DNA from: Streptomyces gilvus
Lineage (GTDB): Bacteria > Actinomycetota > Actinomycetes > Streptomycetales > Streptomycetaceae
Direction: 5' to 3'
NCBI RefSeq assembly: GCF_022513565.1
Contig: NZ_JAKWBE010000002.1
Location: forward strand, 310,001-374,000
Length of the DNA stretch: 64,000 bases
The notes below the pieces were generated by a model. It was not told the DNA's origin, did no database searches, and saw only the letters and a list, made by a program, of their open reading frames with translations. The position numbers and the translations under genes are program-made. Below, in pieces: positions 56,579 through 64,000 of the stretch. Positions within the stretch are counted from its first letter, which is position 1. Each line of letters begins with the position of its first letter.

Positions 56579-57532
56579 CTATTCGTTCCGCGGCGCGTCG
56601 AACAGGGCGCTGACGGACTCGCCGTTGTGAATGCGCCGCACGGCCTCGGCGAGCGCGGGGGCGACGGTCAGGATCCGGAGTTTCCCGGTGCGCTCCTCCT
56701 CCGGGACCGGCACGGTGTTGGTGCACACGATCTCCAGGACGTCCGGCTGCTCCCCGATCCGCTTCAGCGCACCGGCCGCGAACAGTCCGTGGGTGCACGC
56801 GACGCGGATCGAACGCGGCCCCGACTCGCGCAGCCGCTCCAGGAGTTCGAGGACGGTGCTGCCCTTGGCGATCTCGTCGTCCAGGATGATCACGTCCCGG
56901 TCGGCGACCTCGCCGATCACCGAGCTGATCGAGACCCGGTCGTCCGCGTACCGCTGCTTGGCGCCGGCGGCGACCTGGGCGCCGATCATCCGGGCGAAGG
57001 CCGCGGCCTCCTTGGCGTTGCCGAGGTCGGGCGAGACGACGGTGGTGCGGGTGAGGTCGTAGCGCCGGAAGTACGCGGCGAGTTCGCGCCGGGCGTGCAG
57101 ATGGTCGACCGGAACGGAGAAGAAGCCGTGCACCTGCGGCGAGTGCAGGGTCATCGTCAGGACCCGGCTCGCGCCCGCCGCCACCATCAGGTCGGCGACG
57201 AGCCGGCCGCCGAGGGAGATGCGCGGCGCGTCCTTCTTGTCGGAGCGGGCGTAGGAGTAGTGCGGCATGACGACGCTGATCCGGGCCGCCGAGGCCCCGC
57301 GCGCGGCGTCGCACATCAAAAGCAGCTCGACCAGGTTCTCCTGGACCGGCCTGACCAGCGGCTGGATCAGGAAGACGTCGCGTTCACGGCAGTTGGCCTG
57401 CAGCTGCACCTCGAGGCAGTCGTTGGCGAAGCGGCTGACCCGGGTGGGGCTGAGCGGCACGCCCAGATGCGCGCAGACCTCGGCGGCCAGCTCGGGGTGG
57501 GCGCTGCCGCTGAACACGGAGATGTCTCGCAC
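56579..57532 (-). CDS. Ribose-phosphate diphosphokinase-like protein, divergent
   Basis: A 317-residue PRPP synthetase homologue. The ATP/flexible loop reads Tyr-Ala-Arg-Ser-Asp-Lys-Lys-Asp, the pyrophosphate loop Ser-Pro-Asp-Leu-Gly-Asn-Ala-Lys and the ribose-5-phosphate loop Leu-Asp-Asp-Glu-Ile-Ala-Lys-Gly-Ser-Thr in place of the usual Asp-Asp-Met-Ile-Asp-Thr-Gly/Ala-Gly-Thr. Several canonical residues differ, so it is probably a secondary copy with altered kinetics or substrate rather than the housekeeping enzyme. The GTG at 57532 follows GAGGAG. It is 24 bases from the convergent STAS gene. Confidence 0.85.
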   Translation of the reverse strand: MRDISVFSGSAHPELAAEVCAHLGVPLSPTRVSRFANDCLEVQLQANCRERDVFLIQPLVRPVQENLVELLLMCDAARGASAARISVVMPHYSYARSDKKDAPRISLGGRLVADLMVAAGASRVLTMTLHSPQVHGFFSVPVDHLHARRELAAYFRRYDLTRTTVVSPDLGNAKEAAAFARMIGAQVAAGAKQRYADDRVSISSVIGEVADRDVIILDDEIAKGSTVLELLERLRESGPRSIRVACTHGLFAAGALKRIGEQPDVLEIVCTNTVPVPEEERTGKLRILTVAPALAEAVRRIHNGESVSALFDAPRNE

Positions 57533-57741
57533 GATCCGCTCCTCGCATGATCATGACGGGGGGACGGCTTCATGCTACGGGCCCTGTTTCGGGCCGGATA
57601 TTCGGTTGCGGACGGCCCCCGGCCGCGCGCCATGATGGCGCCGTCCCTGTTCCCCTCACGTCAGGACTGCTCGCATGCGCCGACTCCTCGGAATCAACCA
57701 GCGCCCCCACTGGCCCACGGTTCTCGAGGACTCGACCCCGC

Positions 57742-59604
57742 ATGCACACCCTGAACATCGGAATTCTGGCCCACGTCGACGCCGGTAAGACCAGCCTCAC
57801 CGAGCGGCTGCTGTTCGACCACGGAGCGATCGAGCGGCTCGGCAGCGTCGACGCCGGTGACACCCGTACGGACGACAGGGAGATCGAGCGGCAGCGCGGC
57901 ATCACCATCCGCTCCGCCGTCGCCGCGTTCACCGTCGGCGACACCCAGGTCAACCTGATCGACACACCCGGTCACTCCGACTTCATCGCCGAGGTCGAGC
58001 GTGCCCTGGAGGTCCTCGACGGCGCGGTGCTGCTGCTGTCCGCCGTGGAGGGCGTACAGGCGCAGACGCGGGTGCTGATGAAGACGCTGCGGCGGCTGCG
58101 GCTGCCCACCCTGGTCTTCGTCAACAAGATCGACCGGGCGGGCGCCCGGGCCGAGGGCCTGCTCACCGACATCCGCCGCAAGCTGACGCCGTACGTCGCC
58201 CCGCTCACGGACGTGACGGGCATCGGCACCCCCGACGCGCGCGTGACACGCCGCCCGGCCGGGGATCAGCAGCTGGCCGAGGGACTCGCCGAGGTCGACC
58301 CGGGCATCCTCGCGGCGCTCGTCGACGGCCCCGAGCCGACCGCCGACGACCTCTCCAAGGCCCTCGCGGCGCACACGGCCGACGGCTCCTTCCATCCCGT
58401 CCTGTTCGGCTCGGCACTCGGCGGCCAGGGCGTCTCCGGTCTCGTGGACACCGTGATCCGTCTGATCCCGCCGGCCCCGGCGTCCGGTGCCGCCGGACCA
58501 CGCGGCACCGTGTTCGCCGTACGGCCCGGACCGGGCGGCGAGCGGACGGCCTACCTGCGGTTGTACGACGGCGAGGTGGCGCGGCGTCAGCGGCTGACGT
58601 TCCTGCGGCGCGAGGCCGACGGCCGGACCACCGAGGTCACCGGTCGGGCCCACCGCCTGGACGTCGTCGGCCGGGAGGGGCCCCTGAACGCCGGGAACAT
58701 CGCGGCGATCGGCGGACTGGCGGGTGTGCGGGTGGGGGACCGGCTCGGTGAACTCAGCGACCGAGCACCGCAGTTCGCGCCCCCGACCCTGGAGACCGTG
58801 GTCCGTGCCCGGCGCCCGGAGCAGGCGGCGCGACTGCGCGCGGCCCTGCTCGCCCTCGCCGACCAGGACCCGCTGATCCACGCACGCCCGGCGCCTGCCG
58901 GGGCCACCGCGCTGCTGCTGTACGGCGAGGTCCAGATGGAGGTGATCGCGGCGACGCTGGCCCAGGACTTCGGTGTCGAGGCGGACTTCGAGCCGGGCCG
59001 GGTGCGGTTCCTGGAGCGGCCGCGGGGCGTGGGCGAGGCCGTCGCGGAGCTGCCGTGGCACCTGGGCACCCGGTACTGGGCGACGATCGGGCTGCGGGTG
59101 GAGCCGGGACCGCGCGACTCCGGCGGAGTGTTCACGTACGAGACGGAACTGGGCGCACTCCCCCGCGCCTTCCACCAGGCCATCGAGGACACCGTGCACG
59201 CCGGCATGCTGACCGGGCTGTCGGGCGCGCCGGTCACCGACTACCGGGTGACGCTGATCCGCTCGGGTTACTGCTCGCCCATCAGCACGGCGGCCGACTT
59301 CCGGGGTCTCACCCCGGTCGTGCTGCGCCAGGCGCTGGAGCAGGCGCGGACCCGGCTGTACGAGCCGTACCACGCCTTCGAGACGGAGGTCCCGCTCGAC
59401 GCCCTGGCCCCGGTGACCGCCGAACTCGCCTCACGGGGTGCGGAGTTCACCGGAACCACGGCCGGCCCGTCCTCCTGGCTGATCACCGGCGAGCTGCCGG
59501 CCCGCCGGGTGCGCGAGATCGAGCTGCGGCTGCCCGGCCTCACCCACGGCGAGGGGGTGTGGTGGTCCCGCCCGTCGGGTGACAGGGAGCTGCGGCCGCA
59601 CTGA
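57742..59604 (+). CDS. TetM/OtrA-type ribosomal protection protein
   Basis: A 620-residue EF-G-like translational GTPase. The P loop Ala-His-Val-Asp-Ala-Gly-Lys-Thr is at 10-17, Asp-Thr-Pro-Gly-His at 74-78 and Asn-Lys-Ile-Asp at 128-131. It is shorter than EF-G and has the domain order of TetM, TetO and OtrA, which remove tetracycline from the ribosome. Similar genes are widespread in Streptomyces without tetracycline production, so resistance is not certain. The ATG at 57742 (Met-His-Thr-Leu-Asn-Ile-Gly) begins the conserved N terminus; the open frame upstream is not coding-like. Confidence 0.9.
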   Translation: MHTLNIGILAHVDAGKTSLTERLLFDHGAIERLGSVDAGDTRTDDREIERQRGITIRSAVAAFTVGDTQVNLIDTPGHSDFIAEVERALEVLDGAVLLLSAVEGVQAQTRVLMKTLRRLRLPTLVFVNKIDRAGARAEGLLTDIRRKLTPYVAPLTDVTGIGTPDARVTRRPAGDQQLAEGLAEVDPGILAALVDGPEPTADDLSKALAAHTADGSFHPVLFGSALGGQGVSGLVDTVIRLIPPAPASGAAGPRGTVFAVRPGPGGERTAYLRLYDGEVARRQRLTFLRREADGRTTEVTGRAHRLDVVGREGPLNAGNIAAIGGLAGVRVGDRLGELSDRAPQFAPPTLETVVRARRPEQAARLRAALLALADQDPLIHARPAPAGATALLLYGEVQMEVIAATLAQDFGVEADFEPGRVRFLERPRGVGEAVAELPWHLGTRYWATIGLRVEPGPRDSGGVFTYETELGALPRAFHQAIEDTVHAGMLTGLSGAPVTDYRVTLIRSGYCSPISTAADFRGLTPVVLRQALEQARTRLYEPYHAFETEVPLDALAPVTAELASRGAEFTGTTAGPSSWLITGELPARRVREIELRLPGLTHGEGVWWSRPSGDRELRPH

Positions 59605-59655
59605 GCGCTCCGCTGGAGGTGCCGCGCTGTGCCGTGGGTCGTCCGCTGCGCCGTC

Positions 59656-59686
59656 GTGGCTGGTCACGCTCCGCGGCGGAGGCCCA
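59656..59686. repeat. GC-rich intergenic repeat, copy 3
   Basis: GTGGCTGGTCACG then CTCCGCGGCGGAGGCCCA matches copies 1 and 2 with two or three differences. It lies between convergent genes and is followed by a short palindromic stretch, GGCCTCCG-type, up to about 59720. Confidence 0.72.
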
Positions 59687-59727
59687 TGCCTGCCGCAGGC
59701 CTCCGCCCTGTGGGGCCTGACCCCAAG

Positions 59728-60918
59728 TCACCACGACACCGGCAGGGTGCGTGGGCTCCGGGTCATCCGGCCCTCGTGCCAGTCGATCGTGTCCGGGGTG
59801 AACTCGGCGCGCAGGCCGGGGAAGCGGGAGGCGAGGCGGTGCAGGGCGAGGCCGAGTTCCAGGCGGGCGAGCCAGGCGCCGAGGCAGTGGTGGGGGCCGG
59901 CGCCGAAGACGACGGTGGGCGCTGGCAGCGGGGTGAAGGGGTCCGGCGGGCCGGGCGGGAAGACGGCGGTGTCGCGGCTGGCGGAGTTGGTCTGTACGGC
60001 GACCACGCCGCCCGCCGGGATGGTGACTCCCCCGACCTCGGTGTCCTCGACGGCTCGCCGCAGCAGTCCGGGCAGGACGCGGCCCTCGCTGAGCGGGACG
60101 GCGCGCAGCAGCTGCTCGGCGGCGGTGGCGGCCGTCTCCTCGCCGTCGGCGAGACCGGCGTAGACGTCCCGCCGGTCGGTGAGGAGGTAGACGACGAGGT
60201 TGCCGAGCGCCGTCATGGTCGTCTCGTGCCCGGCCACCACCAGACCGCACACCAGCCGCACGAGCTGCCGTTCGTCGATGCCGAGGCCGTCGCCCGCCGC
60301 CACCAGACCGCTGACCAGGTCGTCGTCGGGGTCCTTGCGCCGTTCGGCGACCAGTTGGGCGCCGAACTCCGCGAACTCGGACATGGCGGCCACGACCTCC
60401 TCCCGGGTGTGCGCGCCCCCGGAGAGGGCGTGGTCGGTCCAGTGGCGGATGCGCTCGCGGTCGAGGTGGTCGAGGCCCATCAGCCGGCAGATCACCGAGA
60501 CGGGCAGCGGGCGGGTGAACCCCTCGACGATGTCGGCCGGCCGCTCCCGGGCGGCGAAGTCGTCGAGGAGGGTGTCGACGACCGAGGCCACCCAGGGCCG
60601 CCAGCGGGCGATCGCGCGGGGCGTGAACGCCCGCTGCACGGTGCCGCGCAGCCGCTGGTGCGGTTCGCCGTCGAGGTTGACCATCCCGTCGGGGTCCCCC
60701 AGCAGGTTCGGCACGACGAGCAGCGGCGGTGCGTCGTCCGCGTACAGCGAACGCCTGTCGAAGCGGTGGTCCATGAGCACCTGGCGGACGTCGGCGTAGC
60801 GGGTCACGAGCCAGACGGGGGTGCCGGTGGCCAGCGCGGTGCGCCGGGGCGGTCCGGCCTCGGGGAGGTCGATGCGGTGCATGGGGCAGCGGGAGCGGGA
60901 CGTGCTGTCTGTACTCAT
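59728..60918 (-). CDS. Cytochrome P450
   Basis: A 396-residue soluble P450. The I-helix Ala-Gly-His-Glu-Thr-Thr, a K-helix region ending Pro-Gly-Leu-Leu-Arg-Arg and the haem loop Phe-Gly-Ala-Gly-Pro-His-His-Cys-Leu-Gly with axial Cys near residue 345 are present. Family cannot be assigned with confidence; it is not close to the CYP105 enzyme at 42557. No ferredoxin is adjacent, so it must draw electrons from a remote partner. The ATG at 60918 has GGAG eight bases upstream. Natural substrate unknown. Confidence 0.92.
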   Translation of the reverse strand: MSTDSTSRSRCPMHRIDLPEAGPPRRTALATGTPVWLVTRYADVRQVLMDHRFDRRSLYADDAPPLLVVPNLLGDPDGMVNLDGEPHQRLRGTVQRAFTPRAIARWRPWVASVVDTLLDDFAARERPADIVEGFTRPLPVSVICRLMGLDHLDRERIRHWTDHALSGGAHTREEVVAAMSEFAEFGAQLVAERRKDPDDDLVSGLVAAGDGLGIDERQLVRLVCGLVVAGHETTMTALGNLVVYLLTDRRDVYAGLADGEETAATAAEQLLRAVPLSEGRVLPGLLRRAVEDTEVGGVTIPAGGVVAVQTNSASRDTAVFPPGPPDPFTPLPAPTVVFGAGPHHCLGAWLARLELGLALHRLASRFPGLRAEFTPDTIDWHEGRMTRSPRTLPVSW

Positions 60919-61066
60919 CCGGGACTCCAGGGGTGCCGGTACGGACAGTTCTCCCACGCTAGTGCGCCCCGACTGCCTCCACCAAGGTATCGATCGGCCA
61001 ACGACACGGTCTGCCAAGGGATTTGGCGGGCATCCGTGGAAGTAGTCAGGAAGGAGGACCGCGGCC

Positions 61067-61729
61067 ATGACGACTCCCATCAGGCGCGTGTCCAGGCGCA
61101 TGCCCGGCTGGGCGAAGGCCGTGAGCGCCGTCGTGCTGGTGCTCGTGGTGTTCTTCGCCGGGATCCGGCTGAGCGTGCTGCCGGGTCTCAAGGACCTGTT
61201 CGGGACGCAGACGCACGACCGCTCCGGTCCCGCACTGCTGCAGTCCATCCAGGACATGAGCCGTTACGACGCCGCCTCGGGCAACTTCCAGGTCGTGGTG
61301 GACCTGGAGAAGGACGCCAAGTACCTGCCCGACGCGATCCGCGGCACCCGCACCCTGTACGTCGGGGCGGGCACCGTCGACGCCTATGTCGACCTGGGCA
61401 AGGTCGGCAAGGACGACGTGACGGTCAACGGCGACCGCACGTCCGCCACCATCCGGCTGCCGCACGCGGCGCTCGGCAAGCCGGCCCTCGACCCCGACCG
61501 CTCCTACGCCGTCTCCAAGCAGCGCGGTCTGCTCGACCGCCTCGGCGACTTCTTCTCGGACAACCCCAACAGCGAGCAGGCGGTGCAGAAGCTCGCGGTG
61601 AAGCACATCGGCGCGGCCGCCAAGGACAGCGGGCTGACCAGGCGTGCCGAGACCAACACCGTCGACATGCTCCAGGGGCTGCTGCACTCGCTCGGCTTCA
61701 AGGAGGTGCACGTCTCCTACCAGAGCTGA
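61067..61729 (+). CDS. DUF4230 membrane-anchored protein
   Basis: A 220-residue protein with one N-terminal membrane helix (about 17-38) and a long extracytoplasmic part rich in beta strands (Tyr-Val-Gly-Ala-Gly-Thr-Val-Asp-Ala-Tyr-Val-Asp-Leu, Ala-Thr-Ile-Arg-Leu-Pro), which matches DUF4230. Function is unknown. It ends head-to-head on its stop with the Mrp operon: the TGA at 61727-61729 directly abuts the reverse stop at 61730. Confidence 0.88.
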   Translation: MTTPIRRVSRRMPGWAKAVSAVVLVLVVFFAGIRLSVLPGLKDLFGTQTHDRSGPALLQSIQDMSRYDAASGNFQVVVDLEKDAKYLPDAIRGTRTLYVGAGTVDAYVDLGKVGKDDVTVNGDRTSATIRLPHAALGKPALDPDRSYAVSKQRGLLDRLGDFFSDNPNSEQAVQKLAVKHIGAAAKDSGLTRRAETNTVDMLQGLLHSLGFKEVHVSYQS

Positions 61730-63490
61730 TCAGGCGCCCAGCACTCCCGGCAGCGCCAGCGCGCCGAGCAGCGCGGCCCCGACCAGCACCCATGCCACGT
61801 AGTCGCCGACGTGCCCGGACTGCAGCCGCCGCAGCGGCAGCGCCCAGTCCGGGCACGTCAGCAGTTTCGGGCGGACGGCGGCGAGGGCGGCGAGGCCCAC
61901 GGCGAGCCCGGTCGACAGCAGGCCGAGCAGCACGCCCGGTCCCGTCCACTCCACGGAGCCGAGCACCCCGCCGGACCCGGCCTCGTTCACCGAGCGCGCC
62001 ACGAGGTCGCCGAAGCCGGGGCCCACGCCCACGGCGAGCGCCGCTGCCAGCAGCACGGCCGGGACCGCCGTCATGGTGTCCGGGATCCGCCGGATGCGGT
62101 GTCCCGTCTCCGGCTGTTCGCCCGAGCCGGTCGTCTCGACCTCGCCCTGGTCCGGCGGGGTGGGTCCGAGGCCGAGGAACACCCCGGCGGCGACGCGCAG
62201 CACGGCCGCGGCGGTCACCGCGCTCCCCGCGACGTACAGCACGGTCAGCGGGCCGCCCACCGCCTCCTCGGCGACGGACTTGCCGAGCGCCGTGCCGAAC
62301 GGCGGCAGCCCCGCGAGGCCGAGGCCCCCGAGGACGTACATCACGGCCACCCCGCGCAACTCCCGGGCGCGTCCGTGCAGGGCGTGCTCGTCGACGCTGC
62401 CGTAGCGGTCGAGGAGGATGCCCGTGAGGGCGAACAGGGCGGCCTTCACCCCCGCGTGCCCGAGGACGTACAACGCGACCCCGTCGTCGGCCTCGGGGGT
62501 CAGCACGCCGATGCCGATGAGGAAGAGCCCGGTGTGGGCGACCGTCGAGTAGGCGAGCAGCCGTTTGATGTGCCGCTGGTACCAGCACATCACGGCGCCG
62601 ATCACCACCGTGAGCACGCCGAGCACCACCAGGGCGCGCCGCAGGTCGTGGGGCGGGACGCCGCCGGGGCCGGCGAAGACGGTGCCGTACACGCGCCAGA
62701 CGCCGTAGACGCCGAGTTCGACCATGACGCCGGACAGCAGCATGCACACGGGGGTGGGGGCGACGGCGTGCGCGTCCGGGAGCCAGAAGTGGAAGGGGAC
62801 GGCGGCGGCCTTGACCAGCAGACCGGTCAGGACGAGGACGAAGCCGGCGAGGGTGAGCGCGTCCGGGGCGCCGTGCGCGTCGAGACCGCGCCCGATCTGG
62901 GTGAGGGCCAGCTCGCCGGTGCGCGCGTACAGCAGCCCGATGCCCATCAGCATGGCGTACGCGCCGAGGGAGTTGACGACCGCGAAGCTCAGGGCGCCCT
63001 GCACGGCCTTGGCCTCCTCGACCCGGGTGCCGGTCAGGGCGTAGGCGACGACGCTCATCAGCTCGAACCAGACGAACATGTTGAACAGGTCGCCGGCGAT
63101 CGCGAACCCGCACATGCCGCCCTGGAACAGCAGCATCAGCGCCGGGAAGGAGCCCGCGTGGCGGCGGGGCGGCTCGTCGAAGTAGTGCCAGGAGTAGACC
63201 AGCGCCGCCAGGGTCAGCAGCGAGGCGAGCGCGGCCATGCCGAGGCCGGGTCCGTCGCCGGTCAGGACGATGCCGACGCTGTGGCCGTCGACGGGCGTCC
63301 AGCCGCCCACCCATTCGGTCATCGGCGGCGAGGAGCCGAGCAGCAGGACGAGGGCGAGTCCGGCCGTCGCGGCCGACACCGCGCAGCCCGCGGACTCGGC
63401 GGCGACCCGGGGCAGCCGGCGGCCGACGGCGACGAGCAGCGCGGCCCCGAGGATCGGGACGGCGACCAGGAGGGGGAGCAGGTCGTTCAT
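61730..63490 (-). CDS. mrpD: Na+/H+ antiporter subunit D (MrpD/MnhD)
   Basis: A 586-residue protein with about 14 membrane helices and the proton-channel phrases of complex I ND2/ND4/ND5-like subunits ([18 protein letters not shown] and [13 protein letters not shown]). This is the D subunit of a hetero-oligomeric Mrp antiporter, which exchanges Na+ for H+ across the membrane. Its ATG overlaps the subunit C stop in ATGA. Confidence 0.94.
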   Translation of the reverse strand: MNDLLPLLVAVPILGAALLVAVGRRLPRVAAESAGCAVSAATAGLALVLLLGSSPPMTEWVGGWTPVDGHSVGIVLTGDGPGLGMAALASLLTLAALVYSWHYFDEPPRRHAGSFPALMLLFQGGMCGFAIAGDLFNMFVWFELMSVVAYALTGTRVEEAKAVQGALSFAVVNSLGAYAMLMGIGLLYARTGELALTQIGRGLDAHGAPDALTLAGFVLVLTGLLVKAAAVPFHFWLPDAHAVAPTPVCMLLSGVMVELGVYGVWRVYGTVFAGPGGVPPHDLRRALVVLGVLTVVIGAVMCWYQRHIKRLLAYSTVAHTGLFLIGIGVLTPEADDGVALYVLGHAGVKAALFALTGILLDRYGSVDEHALHGRARELRGVAVMYVLGGLGLAGLPPFGTALGKSVAEEAVGGPLTVLYVAGSAVTAAAVLRVAAGVFLGLGPTPPDQGEVETTGSGEQPETGHRIRRIPDTMTAVPAVLLAAALAVGVGPGFGDLVARSVNEAGSGGVLGSVEWTGPGVLLGLLSTGLAVGLAALAAVRPKLLTCPDWALPLRRLQSGHVGDYVAWVLVGAALLGALALPGVLGA

Positions 63491-63849
63491 CAGCCGCGCA
63501 GCTCGGAGAGTTCGTCGGGGTCGACGGTGCCGTGGCGTTTGGCGATCTGGACGACGAGCGCGAGGAGCAGGGCGGTGACGGTGGCGCCGACGACGATGTC
63601 GGTGAGGGTCAGAGCCTGGACGACCGGGTCGACGACCGGGCGGGAGCCGGGCTTGATGTCGGAGAAGACCGGGGCGGTGGCCTTGTTCCGGTAGCCGACG
63701 GCCAGCAGCAGGACATAGGTGCCGGCCTGGCAGACGGACAGACAGCCGACGGCGTGGATGAGGTTGCGGCTGGTGGCCAGGCCGTAGCAGCCGGCCAGGA
63801 AGACCCACGCGGCCACCAGGTACGGCAGCACGTCCATCACGGATCTCAT
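63490..63849 (-). CDS. mrpC: Na+/H+ antiporter subunit C (MrpC/MnhC, NuoK-like)
   Basis: A 119-residue protein with three membrane helices, NuoK-like, and the [14 protein letters not shown] phrase typical of MrpC. The ATG at 63849 overlaps the preceding stop by 4 bases, and its stop overlaps the next ATG, a tightly coupled operon. Mrp genes usually run A-B-C-D-E-F-G; here the leftward order C then D fits. Confidence 0.94.
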   Translation of the reverse strand: MRSVMDVLPYLVAAWVFLAGCYGLATSRNLIHAVGCLSVCQAGTYVLLLAVGYRNKATAPVFSDIKPGSRPVVDPVVQALTLTDIVVGATVTALLLALVVQIAKRHGTVDPDELSELRG

Positions 63850-64000
63850 CTCCCGCTCTCCTCCTCGATCTCGACGGCCTGGTCCAGGAAGCGGGCGAGC
63901 AGGACAACGACCGCGCAGGCGACCTCCATGCCGATGGCCGCGTTCAGCAGCGGCACGGTGCCGCCGGAGGACAGGGTGTTGAAGGTGCCGTACGGCAGCA
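63846..64000 (-). CDS. mrpB: Na+/H+ antiporter subunit B (MnhB-like), partial at window edge
   Basis: The last 51 codons of an MnhB-type protein, entering from the right edge. It reads [19 protein letters not shown], a signature of MnhB's last helices, then a hydrophobic helix and an acidic tail. It overlaps the subunit C start by 4 bases. The start is outside the window. Confidence 0.85.
   Translation of the reverse strand, partial: LPYGTFNTLSSGGTVPLLNAAIGMEVACAVVVLLARFLDQAVEIEEESGR

Noticed and set aside
1..64000. CRISPR arrays, tRNA or rRNA genes, prophage or insertion sequences
   Set aside because: No regularly spaced repeats, cloverleaf sequence, integrase or transposase was seen.

Overview
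The window looks like a piece of a Streptomyces chromosome. G+C is very high, third codon positions are almost all G or C, GTG starts are common, and only one gene carries a TTA (bldA) codon. Several gene pairs are Streptomyces hallmarks: a subtilisin-inhibitor-like secreted protein, a CYP105-type P450 with its 3-Cys ferredoxin, and a cellulase under a perfect CebR box. From memory, the order (Cys-free double-glycine peptide with NHLM-type exporters, sti1-like inhibitor, GH9 cellulase and GH2 galactosidase, ferredoxin and CYP105D) matches part of the left arm of S. coelicolor around SCO0753 to SCO0785. I could not check this by alignment.

Layout, left to right. 1-7.3 kb: a thioesterase-like gene, then a four-gene peptide-export locus (precursor, HlyD-like adaptor, C39 peptidase/ABC transporter, second ABC transporter) with no recognisable peptide-modifying enzyme. 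7.3-13.4 kb: an SRPBCC protein and a DHA2 drug exporter share an operator-rich promoter; then come a Ppx/GppA gene, a haem-oxygenase-like, HemK2-like and CDGSH gene trio, and a STAS protein. 13.5-20.8 kb: the protease inhibitor, an FMN hydroxy-acid oxidase, a membrane protein joining sigma-like, zinc-finger and ricin-lectin domains, a toxin-antitoxin pair, a DNA-alkylation repair pair and a hemerythrin. 20.9-24 kb: an ECF41 sigma factor translationally coupled to a cytochrome b. 24-29.5 kb: a secreted GH9 cellulase and GH2 galactosidase. 29.7-36.2 kb: a signalling block (PAS/GAF/SpoIIE phosphatase, sigma factor, Ser/Thr kinase, lipoprotein, permease). 36.2-38.1 kb: a second sigma/zinc-finger/lectin protein.

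38.5-51.8 kb is accessory and regulator-rich. It holds a deletion scar in which an AraC gene and a phytanoyl-CoA dioxygenase gene have both lost their 5' ends, redox enzymes, the CYP105/ferredoxin operon, two further gene remnants and several TetR-type operators. 51.9-56 kb: alcohol and aldehyde dehydrogenases under a MarR regulator with twin operators. 56-64 kb: a bldA-dependent STAS gene, a divergent PRPP synthetase, a TetM/OtrA-type ribosome protection protein, another P450, a DUF4230 protein and the last three genes of an Mrp-type antiporter operon that runs off the right edge.

The most notable items are the Cys-free GxxxG-containing peptide locus, the two sigma/zinc-finger/lectin membrane proteins, the ECF41-cytochrome b operon with its candidate ECF41 promoter, the AraC/PhyH deletion junction, and a three-copy GC-rich intergenic repeat. 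Starts were chosen from visible Shine-Dalgarno sequences. Family names come from motif recognition, not database searches.
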